Assembly: GCF_008580665.1 (NCBI RefSeq)
Contig: NZ_BKDJ01000009.1
Coordinates: forward strand, 47,360-111,359
From: Zafaria cholistanensis
GTDB taxonomy: Bacteria > Actinomycetota > Actinomycetes > Actinomycetales > Micrococcaceae
DNA: 64,000 bases
Direction: 5' to 3'
Positions 1 to 9,469 of the stretch are shown piece by piece. The translations under genes were made by a program, and so were the position numbers. The notes under the pieces are model-generated. The model was not told the DNA's origin and ran no database searches. It saw only the letters and a program-made list of their open reading frames with translations. The stretch's first letter is position 1. Every line of letters starts with the position of its first letter.

Positions 1-59
1 GCGCCCCGCAGGCACCGGGAACACGGGGTTCACAGGCGGACCTCCCCGATCTGGGGTGA

Positions 60-203
60 AAGGCCCGGGTGGCCGGTTCGAAACAGTCCAGCCAGCGGGT
101 CCCGGAGCTGGTGCCGGGCGGCGACGGCCACCGCTGCGCCGGGCTGTTCCAGCGCCTGCGCGGCCACTCCCGGATGCTGGTGACGGCGGGTCCGGCTCGG
201 TAG
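60..203 (+). pseudogene. Possible tail of a FAD-dependent monooxygenase (remnant)
   Basis: The frame ending at the TAG at 201-203 reads through about 47 codons with coding-like composition. It contains RVPELVPGGDG and GLFQRLRGHSRMLVTAG, which resemble the C-terminal thioredoxin-like domain of aromatic-ring FAD monooxygenases (PheA/TfdB type). The same frame is closed by a TGA at 57-59, so an intact gene entering from the left would need a frameshift before about position 60. The stop lies one base before the possible GTG start of the next gene, which suggests the two were once a coupled pair. Only 200 bases are visible and the assignment rests on motif resemblance, so this is weak. Confidence 0.25.
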
Positions 204-213
204 CGTGAAGCGC

Positions 214-651
214 ATGGCCATCAAACTGGAGAATGTTGGCATTGCGGTGCGCGACCTGGAAGAAGCCATTGCCTTTTTCACCGACCTTGGCCTCACGGTC
301 ATTGGCCGTGACACCGTCCGGGGCGCGTGGGCCGACACCGCCGTCGGACTGGACGGCAACCATGCCAACATCGCACTGCTCCAAACACCGGACGGCCACG
401 GGCGCCTGGAACTGTTCGAGTACATCCACCCCGAAACGGTCGACCCGGGACCCGCCCGGCCCAACGGGATCGGGATGCACCGCGTCGCCTTCTCGGTCGA
501 CGACCTCGACGCGGCCCTGGAGACCGCCGCGAAGCATGGCTGCCGGCCGCTACGCGGTGTGGCAGCGTACGGGGACACCTACAGGCTCACCTACGTCCGC
601 GGTCCCAGCGGCATCATCGTGATGCTCGCCGAGGAACTGAAGAAGGCCTGA
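214..651 (+). CDS. VOC (glyoxalase/bleomycin resistance) family protein
   Basis: This is a 145-residue protein with two βαβββ modules, as in single-chain vicinal-oxygen-chelate proteins. Module 1 starts at ENVGIAVRDLEEAIAFF (about residues 6-22) and module 2 at MHRVAFSVDDLDAAL (about 88-102). VOC enzymes act as lyases, epimerases, dioxygenases or resistance proteins, and the substrate cannot be read here. The first metal-ligand position, usually His just before VGI, is Asn, so metal binding may differ from the glyoxalase type; His89 and Glu residues in LELFEY remain. An in-frame GTG at 205 would add three residues; ATG at 214 was chosen because the fold begins immediately after it. The gene is convergent with the flavoprotein gene at 672. 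Confidence 0.8.
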   Translation: MAIKLENVGIAVRDLEEAIAFFTDLGLTVIGRDTVRGAWADTAVGLDGNHANIALLQTPDGHGRLELFEYIHPETVDPGPARPNGIGMHRVAFSVDDLDAALETAAKHGCRPLRGVAAYGDTYRLTYVRGPSGIIVMLAEELKKA

Positions 652-671
652 CGGCCCGGACCGGCGTGGCA

Positions 672-1799
672 CTAGGACCTGAACCAGCGTGCGCGCCGCA
701 CCGCTCCGAACTGCGCCTTCTCGGCAGCGTACGCCCGCGTCGGACCAAGGAACGGCGCGGTCGGCCCGCCGGGGGCAAGGAAGTCGACGTCGACGCGCCC
801 GACCTCGCCGTCGCCGTACTCGATGTAGCACAGCCCCTTGCCGCCGCGCTCGGGACCGCCCCGGCCCCTGACCTCCCGTACGATCTGCGCGGCGACGACG
901 CGGGCGGCGCTCTCGGCGAACGTCCCGGCCTTGGGGATGCCGGACTCGGCGCAGTCCCCGAGCGCGTAGACGCCCGGGAACCGGGTCCCGTACGTGAGCG
1001 GATCGACCGCGACCCACCCGTCCTGGGTGAGGCCGGCGCGGACGGCAACCTCGGGGACCCGGTGCACGGGGATGCCGATGAACAGGTCGTAGGGCTCCTC
1101 GTGATCCTTGTATTGGGCCATTTTCCTCGCGGGGTCGATCCCGTAGACGCGATGGCGCTTGGTGTACTCGATGCCGCGTTCGGCCAAGGCGCGCTCCAGG
1201 GCCGCGGACGCCTCCCGCGAGACCGGGATCGGCGCGTGCTGGGGCGAGACGATGTGGAGCGCGCTGGCCTCCCGGATCCCGCGGGCGGCGAGCGCATCGT
1301 GCACCAGCAGGATCCCCTCGTACGGGGCGGGCGGGCACTTGAACGGGATGCCGAGCACCGCGAGCAGCACCCTGCCGCCGCCGAATGCGGCGAGTTCATC
1401 GCGCAGCCGCGCCGCGCCGGCCACGGTGTAGTACTCGAAGCCGCCATCAGCGAACCCGGGCGTGGCGGCCATGTCGTACTCGGCGCCGAGGGCGACCACC
1501 AGCAGGTCGGGATCGTAGGTTGCCGCATCGGTCACTACGCGCCGCGCCGCGGGATCGATCGCCACCACGCGCTCGCGGCGGAACTCCACGCCCGGCTTGG
1601 CGAACCGCGCGTACGGGATGCGCACCTCGTCGCCGGTGCACCTGCCGGCGAGCACGTCGAGCTTCGAGAACCCGAAGACGAACGCGTCCTCCTGGTCGAC
1701 GAGGGTCACCGCGACGTCGGCCGCGAGGCGCTCGGACAGCAGGGTCGCCAGCTCCAGGCCGCCGAAGCCGGCACCGAGGATCATGACGTTGGTCGCCAT
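672..1799 (-). CDS. NAD(P)/FAD-dependent oxidoreductase, sulfide:quinone reductase-like
   Basis: This 375-residue flavoprotein belongs to the two-dinucleotide-binding-domain family. The N-terminal FAD site is GAGFGG (residues 9-14) and the second FAD motif is GVYALGDCAES near residue 290. PFKCPPAPYE carries the conserved Cys seen in sulfide:quinone oxidoreductase and flavocytochrome-c-like proteins. Such enzymes pass electrons from sulfide, or a related reductant, to quinone at the membrane face. The substrate is inferred from the family only; a generic type II NADH dehydrogenase-like role is possible. The ATG at 1799 was chosen because MILGAGFGG follows directly; an upstream in-frame start at 1862 would add 21 residues not typical of the family. 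Confidence 0.75.
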   Translation of the reverse strand: MATNVMILGAGFGGLELATLLSERLAADVAVTLVDQEDAFVFGFSKLDVLAGRCTGDEVRIPYARFAKPGVEFRRERVVAIDPAARRVVTDAATYDPDLLVVALGAEYDMAATPGFADGGFEYYTVAGAARLRDELAAFGGGRVLLAVLGIPFKCPPAPYEGILLVHDALAARGIREASALHIVSPQHAPIPVSREASAALERALAERGIEYTKRHRVYGIDPARKMAQYKDHEEPYDLFIGIPVHRVPEVAVRAGLTQDGWVAVDPLTYGTRFPGVYALGDCAESGIPKAGTFAESAARVVAAQIVREVRGRGGPERGGKGLCYIEYGDGEVGRVDVDFLAPGGPTAPFLGPTRAYAAEKAQFGAVRRARWFRS

Positions 1800-1832
1800 G
1801 CCCCCACTATCCGCCCCGAAGGGCGCCGCGTC

Positions 1833-1863
1833 CATGCCGGCCACGGTACCGGTGGCCGGCATG
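1833..1863. terminator. 12-bp stem hairpin between two minus-strand genes
   Basis: CATGCCGGCCAC and GTGGCCGGCATG form a perfect 12-bp stem around a 7-base loop. The hairpin lies downstream of the Old Yellow Enzyme gene (stop at 1971) and upstream of the flavoprotein gene. No T-run follows on the minus strand, so a terminator or mRNA-stability role is only inferred. Confidence 0.4.
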
Positions 1864-1970
1864 GCTCAGAGCGGGGCCGGGCCCGTGGGGCCGGGAGGGA
1901 AGGACCATTCCATCCCTTGGTACAGGCCTTGGTACAGGAGGCCCCCGCGCTGGGAAAGCGGAAAGCCCCC

Positions 1971-3074
1971 TTAGGAGAGCAGTTCCAGTTCCCAGTCCTT
2001 AACGTCGGCCACCGGGTCGAACAGGCTGGCGTCGAGTTCGTTCAGGGGCCGTCCGGTGCGGACCCGGTCCGGCCAGTCCCTGTTGCCCAGGGCCGCCTTG
2101 CCCAGGGCGACGACGTCGGCCGCGCCCTCGGTCAGCATGGACACGGCCGTCTCCGGGTCGTCCAGGTGGCCGTTGGCGATCACCGGCAGCCCGGAATGCC
2201 GCTTGGCCAGGGCGGCCAGTGAGGGTCCCCCGTCGCCGAAGGCCGGCGCGTAGGCCTTGTACTCGGTGGTGTGGAGGAAGTCGATGCCCGTGGCGGCCAG
2301 GGTGGAGAAGATGACTTCGGCCTCCGCGGCGCCGCCGGCCCACCGGTGGTCGTGGTCGCTGACCTTGGCCTGGGAGATCCGGATGCCTACAGTCAGGTCC
2401 GGGCCGGCGGCCTCGCGCACGGCCCGGCAGATTTCCGCGGGGAAGCGCACCCGGTTCTGCGGGGAACCGCCGTACTCGTCGGTCCGCTGGTTCAGGTAGT
2501 CGGTGAGGAACTCATCCAGCAGGTACCCGTTGGCGCCGTGGATCTCCACGCCGTCGAAGCCGGCGTCCCGGGCCCGCAGCGCAGCGGCCACGAAGCCCTC
2601 CCGGACCTCCTCCATCTGTTCCCGGGTGATTTCCGCGGGCACCCGGTACGGGCCCTCGCCGCGGTAGAAGCCCAACTGCTCCCCCTTGGGGGCAACGGCC
2701 GAGGGGCCGATGGTGGAGTCCACGAAGCGGTTGCCCTGGGCCTGGGAGCCGGCGTGCATGAGCTGGGCGAAGATCGTGGACCCGGCGGCGTGGACCGCGT
2801 CCACCGCCGCTGCCCAGGATCTGGCCTGGTCGTCGGTGGCCAGGCCGGGCTGGTACAGGTAGCCCTGGCTGTAGGCGGTGTCGGGGTAGATGCCCTCGGT
2901 AACCAGCAGGGCGAAACCGCCCCGGGCAAAGGCCTCGTAGTAGGAGACCATCTTCTCGGTGACCAGCCCGTCCGAGGTGGCGCTGACGCGCGTCATGGGG
3001 GCCAGCGCCACGCGGTGGGGCAGTTGCGTGGAACCGATCTGCAGGGGCGACCAGAGCGGAGCGAGGTTCGTCAT
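1971..3074 (-). CDS. Alkene reductase, Old Yellow Enzyme family
   Basis: This is a 367-residue FMN-dependent TIM-barrel protein, the normal length for NADH:flavin oxidoreductases of the OYE family. APMTR at residues 25-29 lies in the flavin-binding strand. HGANGYLLDEF carries the substrate-binding pair His179/Asn182 and Tyr184, and NRVRF follows as in the family. The reaction is NAD(P)H-dependent reduction of activated C=C bonds (N-ethylmaleimide reductase, enone reductase); the natural substrate is unknown. An AGGAG-type ribosome site sits 6-8 bases before the ATG. The gene looks monocistronic and is divergent from the alcohol dehydrogenase gene across a 377-bp gap. Confidence 0.88.
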   Translation of the reverse strand: MTNLAPLWSPLQIGSTQLPHRVALAPMTRVSATSDGLVTEKMVSYYEAFARGGFALLVTEGIYPDTAYSQGYLYQPGLATDDQARSWAAAVDAVHAAGSTIFAQLMHAGSQAQGNRFVDSTIGPSAVAPKGEQLGFYRGEGPYRVPAEITREQMEEVREGFVAAALRARDAGFDGVEIHGANGYLLDEFLTDYLNQRTDEYGGSPQNRVRFPAEICRAVREAAGPDLTVGIRISQAKVSDHDHRWAGGAAEAEVIFSTLAATGIDFLHTTEYKAYAPAFGDGGPSLAALAKRHSGLPVIANGHLDDPETAVSMLTEGAADVVALGKAALGNRDWPDRVRTGRPLNELDASLFDPVADVKDWELELLS

Positions 3075-3451
3075 GGGATCTCCTTGGATTCTTCAGGGTT
3101 GGGGCCCACCCTATGGTGACAGGGTTACACCGAACCGGGCCGGCCAGTAAAGGCCGGTGCGGGCCTGCGCCGCGTTACGGCTTTGTACCCCGTTTGAGCT
3201 TTGTCCCGTTTCGTCTTTTGTCCCACGGGGCCTTCGGACGTGCCGGCCATGCCTGAAAACGCACCCGCGCGGGCGGGGATCCGGCCCCCAGGCCCCTTAT
3301 CCGGCTCCTCCACGAACTCCCGCCGGAACCCGGGGACGGGGTCCAAGGACAGGGCCGGGCATCCATGCCGTGGCGCGGCCAGCCTTGACCCCCGCGCCCA
3401 TTGGTAGGACGGTTGTAGGGATCTGGCGGCCGGCGTGAAGGTGGCGGTGTG
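3075..3451. other. Intergenic region between divergent genes
   Basis: This 377-bp stretch separates the Old Yellow Enzyme gene (minus) from the alcohol dehydrogenase gene (plus). A TAGGGT hexamer reading on the minus strand near 3110-3115 could be a -10 for the reductase. TTGACC at 3385-3390 with TAGGAC at 3405-3410 is a poorly spaced candidate (14 bp) for the dehydrogenase. No convincing gene was seen. Confidence 0.35.
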
Positions 3452-4600
3452 ATGCGGGCAATGGTGTATCGGGGGCCGTACAAGGTCCGGGTGGAAGAGA
3501 AGGACATGCCCAGGATTGAGCATCCGAACGATGCGATCGTGAAGGTTACCCGGGCCGCGATCTGCGGCTCGGACCTGCACATTTACCACGGGATGATGCC
3601 GGATACGCGGGTGGGCTCGACGTTCGGGCACGAGTTCGTCGGCGTGGTCCACGAGGTCGGCCCCTCGGTGCGGAACCTCCGTCCCGGTGACCGGGTCATG
3701 GTGCCTTTCAACATCTATTGCGGTTCCTGCTACTTCTGCGCGCGCGGGCTCTATTCGAACTGCCACAACGTGAACCCCAATGCCACGGCCGTCGGGGGCA
3801 TCTACGGGTACTCCCACACCTGCGGGGGGTACGACGGCGGGCAGGCCGAATACGTGCGGGTCCCCTTCGCCGACGTCGGACCCGCGCCGATCCCGGACTG
3901 GATGGACGAGGAGGACGCGGTCCTGCTCACCGACGCCCTGGCGACCGGGTACTTCGGCGCCCAGTTGGGGGACATCGCCGAGGGCGACACGGTGGTGGTT
4001 TTCGGCGCCGGGCCCGTGGGGCTGTTCGCGGCCAAGTCTTCGTGGCTGATGGGTGCGGGGCGGGTGATCGTGGTGGACCACCTTGAGTACCGGCTCGAGA
4101 AGGCGCGGACGTTCGCCCATGCCGAGACGTACAATTTCGCCGAACACGACGACATCGTGGTGGACCTGAAGAAAGCCACCGACCACCTCGGCGCCGACGT
4201 GGTGATCGACGCCGTCGGCGCCGAGGCCGACGGCAACCTCACCCAGCACATCACCGCCGCCAAGCTCAAGCTGCAGGGCGGATCGCCCGTGGCGCTGAAC
4301 TGGGCGATCGACTCCGTCCGCAAGGGCGGAACCGTCTCCGTCGTGGGGGCCTACGGCCCGATGTTCAGCGCCGTGAAGTTTGGCGACGCCGTCAACAAGG
4401 GCCTGACGCTGCGCATGAACCAGTGCCCGGTCAAGCGGCAGTGGCCCAGGCTCTTCGAACACATCCGCAACGGCTACCTCAAACCCAGCGACATCGTCAC
4501 GCACCGCATCCCGCTGGAACACATCGCCGAGGGCTACCACCTGTTCTCCTCCAAGCTCGACGGCTGCATCAAGACACTGATCGTTCCGAACAACCACTAG
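3452..4600 (+). CDS. Zinc-dependent alcohol dehydrogenase, formaldehyde-dehydrogenase-like
   Basis: This 382-residue medium-chain dehydrogenase has both zinc sites. The catalytic zinc ligands are Cys38 (AAICGSDLHIYHG) and His60/Glu61 (GHEFVG). The structural zinc Cys cluster is CGSCYFCARGLYSNC (C90, C93, C96, C104). The Rossmann fold is marked by VFGAGPVGLFAA near residues 180-190. The longer C-terminal half, with the segment containing KLKLQGGSPVALNWAID, is the arrangement of the glutathione-independent formaldehyde dehydrogenase subfamily, so the enzyme probably oxidises an alcohol or aldehyde with NAD. The substrate is not certain. GTG at 3449 is an alternative start one codon earlier. A small membrane-anchored protein gene follows after 15 bp. 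Confidence 0.85.
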   Translation: MRAMVYRGPYKVRVEEKDMPRIEHPNDAIVKVTRAAICGSDLHIYHGMMPDTRVGSTFGHEFVGVVHEVGPSVRNLRPGDRVMVPFNIYCGSCYFCARGLYSNCHNVNPNATAVGGIYGYSHTCGGYDGGQAEYVRVPFADVGPAPIPDWMDEEDAVLLTDALATGYFGAQLGDIAEGDTVVVFGAGPVGLFAAKSSWLMGAGRVIVVDHLEYRLEKARTFAHAETYNFAEHDDIVVDLKKATDHLGADVVIDAVGAEADGNLTQHITAAKLKLQGGSPVALNWAIDSVRKGGTVSVVGAYGPMFSAVKFGDAVNKGLTLRMNQCPVKRQWPRLFEHIRNGYLKPSDIVTHRIPLEHIAEGYHLFSSKLDGCIKTLIVPNNH

Positions 4601-4615
4601 GCGGGAGAGACGACC

Positions 4616-5185
4616 ATGCCCTACACGGCGCAGAAACCGCCCCGGCCCAGGACCGCCGACCAGTTGCGGCGGGAGATACCCGGGTGGGGCGTGGACCTGG
4701 ACCCGGCCGACCGTCCGTCCGTTCCCCGGGAGCGCACGGACCTGGACACCGGGGCCCATTGGGACTTTCCGGAGCGCCAGGAGGAAAGGCAGCCCCGGGA
4801 ACGGTCCATTGAGCACAAGTTCCTCCCCCCGGTGTTCGGCACCTCGATTCCCCTGAAGGGCCTGTCCGGGAAGGTCAGGAGGCTGGCCTACACCCGCTAC
4901 AGCGAGGCGCGGGCAGCGCACTGGCTCCTTCTGCTTGCCGGGGACCGGATCGACGCCTGGGAAAGCCATCTCCGGTCCCTGGCAGGCCCGCGCCCGGACA
5001 ACCCCCTGTCCGAAACCGGCATCCCCGCCGAACTGCACGGACACGGAATCACCTCCCGACGGGAGGGCAGGCGGGCGGACCTGGCCCATCAATGGATGGA
5101 CCCGCTGGTCGTTGCCGGACCGTGGGTCCTGGCCGTGACGGGTGCCGCCCTGGCGGTCAGGGCCCTGTGGCGCCGCCGGTCCTGA
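4616..5185 (+). CDS. Hypothetical protein with a C-terminal membrane anchor
   Basis: This 189-residue protein is not assigned to a named family. Residues 1-65 are charged and proline-rich and look disordered. The middle (about 66-130) contains AYTRYSEARAAHWLLLLAGD and may be helical. One hydrophobic segment near residues 163-182 (PLVVAGPWVLAVTGAALAVR) is followed by RRR, which predicts a tail-anchored protein with the bulk on the cytoplasmic side. A GGGAGA ribosome site lies just before the ATG, and the start is 15 bp after the alcohol dehydrogenase stop, so the two are probably co-transcribed. A helper or membrane-recruitment role for the dehydrogenase is inference only. Confidence 0.7.
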   Translation: MPYTAQKPPRPRTADQLRREIPGWGVDLDPADRPSVPRERTDLDTGAHWDFPERQEERQPRERSIEHKFLPPVFGTSIPLKGLSGKVRRLAYTRYSEARAAHWLLLLAGDRIDAWESHLRSLAGPRPDNPLSETGIPAELHGHGITSRREGRRADLAHQWMDPLVVAGPWVLAVTGAALAVRALWRRRS

Positions 5186-5281
5186 CCCACGGGCACACCC
5201 GGTGGTCCACGCCTGAAGGCGCGCCCGGCCACCTCCGCAGGCCATCGCCGCGGCGGACCTTCCAGCGCCTAGGATGGCCCC

Positions 5282-6205
5282 GTGAAGTCCCTCCGCCGCC
5301 GTGCCGCCACCACCGCTGCAGGCTCAATTGCGGCCGGCTCGATCGCGGCCGTCCGGGAGGATGCCGCCTCGGCGGCGGCACCGCGGGGAACGATCCGCTA
5401 CGCGTTTGCCGCTCCCGCCGAGGTCCGGGCCGCGGTGGCGGCCTTGGGCGGTTACCCGGCCGTGCTGGGCGCCGAGGCCGGCAGGGCCGCGGGGCTGCGG
5501 GTGGCCGCGGATGCGGAGGCGTTCCTGGCCTCACGGGCCCTGCTGCGCCTGCTGGCCGCGTACGTGCTCACCGGGTCCGCCGCTTCCGCCGCACTGGTGG
5601 AGATCACCCGCCGCTGCGGAGACTGCGGCGCCGCGGACCACGGCAAGCCTGAGGCGGGCGGCGCCGCGGTGTCGCTCTCGCGCACGCGCACCCTGGTGAT
5701 GGCCGCCGTGGGACCGGCCGGCACGATGCTGGGCATCGACGTCGAACAGGTCATGGATGCCGGACAGGACTCCGAGGCAGGACAGGGCACCGACGCCGGA
5801 GAAGGCACCGCGCCCGTGCGCCCGGGACCGGTTGGCGGCTTCGTTGACGGCTTCGATGCCCTGGCCCTCTCCCCCGCCGAACGGGCGCTGCTGGCGGCCT
5901 CCCCCAACCCGGGCCTGCTGCGGATGGCCGCGTGGACGGCCAAGGAGGCGGTGCTGAAGGCCACCGGGGACGGGCTGCGGATCGAGCCCCACCGGCTGAC
6001 CGTCCTGGACCCGGCCCTGGCGGCAGGGCGCCTGTTCCCGCCGGAGGCGGCCTTCCCGGTCTCGGCCCCGGACCTGCCGGCGGCAAAGGCGCTGTGGGTC
6101 CGCTGGATCGGTGCGGGCCCGGCCCACGTGGCGGCCCTCGCCTCCGCCCCCGCGCTGCCGGCCCTTGAGGTTCCGCTGTCCGGGTTGGCCCCCGGGGGCG
6201 GGTAG
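5282..6205 (+). CDS. 4'-phosphopantetheinyl transferase, Sfp type
   Basis: The enzyme moves the phosphopantetheine arm of coenzyme A onto a carrier-protein serine. The Sfp signature motifs are present: CGDCG (112-116) with HGKP (120-123) and VSLSRT, GIDVE (151-155) supplying the Mg ligands, and WTAKEAVLK (218-226) with the catalytic Glu and Lys. The 307-residue length exceeds the usual 220-250; the excess is an Ala-rich N-terminus and an acidic, Gly-rich insert at about 158-185. The start is GTG at 5282. No carrier-protein, NRPS or PKS gene is in the window, so the client is elsewhere. The gene is convergent with ppsA. Confidence 0.82.
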   Translation: MKSLRRRAATTAAGSIAAGSIAAVREDAASAAAPRGTIRYAFAAPAEVRAAVAALGGYPAVLGAEAGRAAGLRVAADAEAFLASRALLRLLAAYVLTGSAASAALVEITRRCGDCGAADHGKPEAGGAAVSLSRTRTLVMAAVGPAGTMLGIDVEQVMDAGQDSEAGQGTDAGEGTAPVRPGPVGGFVDGFDALALSPAERALLAASPNPGLLRMAAWTAKEAVLKATGDGLRIEPHRLTVLDPALAAGRLFPPEAAFPVSAPDLPAAKALWVRWIGAGPAHVAALASAPALPALEVPLSGLAPGGG

Positions 6206-6236
6206 CGCTCCCCGGAGGCCGGTGCGCCGGGATACG

Positions 6237-6279
6237 GAAACGCCAGGCTGCTGAAACGCCCGGCTACTGAAACGCCCGG

Positions 6280-6284
<5 letters not shown>
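6237..6284. repeat. 16-bp tandem repeat spanning the ppsA stop codon
   Basis: Three 16-bp units lie head to tail at 6237-6252, 6253-6268 and 6269-6284. The last two are identical (GAAACGCCCGGCTACT) and the first differs at about three bases; a partial fourth unit continues into ppsA. The ppsA stop (complement of 6280-6282) lies inside the third unit, so the unit was duplicated outward from the gene end. Confidence 0.85.
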
Positions 6285-8660
<2,376 letters not shown>

Positions 8661-8866
8661 TGCGTCCTCCCGTATGGCGCCCTTCCCCTGCGTGCTGGAC
8701 TGGTGCTGCGCCGTGGTCCCGGCGCCGCCCGCTGTCAGGGTACGCCGCAGGGAGGGGAAAAGCACCGCCCGCGGGGCGGCCCGAAGCGGCGTCCGATCGG
8801 CGCCGGGGCCCGTGAGAAGCACCACAGTTTCCCGAAAATGCGTGTGATGTCCGTTACATTACGTGC

Positions 8867-9469
8867 ATGGCTGCACGAACGGACGCGAACCAAGGCAACG
8901 GCGGACCACCCTCGGCGCGTCCGGACGGACCCCCGGGAGCGGGGGCTCCTCACAAGCCGGCGCGGCCCGGGATGTCCAGCACGGCGCCGGCACCGATCCG
9001 GGTGTCCCCGCCGCCTCCGCGCGTGGTCCAGGCGATGAGGTCCGCCTGGGTCGCCAGCTTCACAGTGGGGGTGGCGGCCTGCCTGGTGGCGTATTTTTCC
9101 CGCGACGCCACGCTGGAGCACCTTAAGGGGCTGGTCATGCAGCGCCAGACCGTCGGGCACGAGGTGGCGCTGGATGCCCTGGTGTCGACGCTGTTTTGGG
9201 GATGCCTGGGCACGCTTTTGGCCGTCATGGCCATCCAGGCCCTGCTGGTGAAAGTGATGATGAACCGGCACGGCCGCCTGCGTTGGGCCCTTCTGGCCGT
9301 CCTGCCCCTGCACGGGTTCGCCGTCGTCGTGGTGGACGCTTTCCTGGTTTTGCCCTCGGGCGCGGGAACGGCCACCAGCGTCCTGCTGCTGGCGCAGCTA
9401 GCGTTGAGCGGGGTGGCGCTGGTGCTGGGCGTGCTGGACGGGACCAGTGCCTGGTTCCGGGCGAAGTAG
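8867..9469 (+). CDS. Hypothetical membrane protein, four predicted segments
   Basis: This 200-residue protein is not assigned to a family. A proline- and alanine-rich N-terminus (1-55) is followed by four hydrophobic stretches at about 58-78, 104-128, 139-161 and 170-191. A basic loop (NRHGRLR) lies between segments 2 and 3. No clear ribosome site precedes the ATG, so the start could lie further in, for example at the Met near residue 36. The last 72 bp overlap the end of the IniC-like dynamin gene on the opposite strand. Location beside a membrane-remodelling locus is suggestive, but no function can be read. Confidence 0.65.
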   Translation: MAARTDANQGNGGPPSARPDGPPGAGAPHKPARPGMSSTAPAPIRVSPPPPRVVQAMRSAWVASFTVGVAACLVAYFSRDATLEHLKGLVMQRQTVGHEVALDALVSTLFWGCLGTLLAVMAIQALLVKVMMNRHGRLRWALLAVLPLHGFAVVVVDAFLVLPSGAGTATSVLLLAQLALSGVALVLGVLDGTSAWFRAK

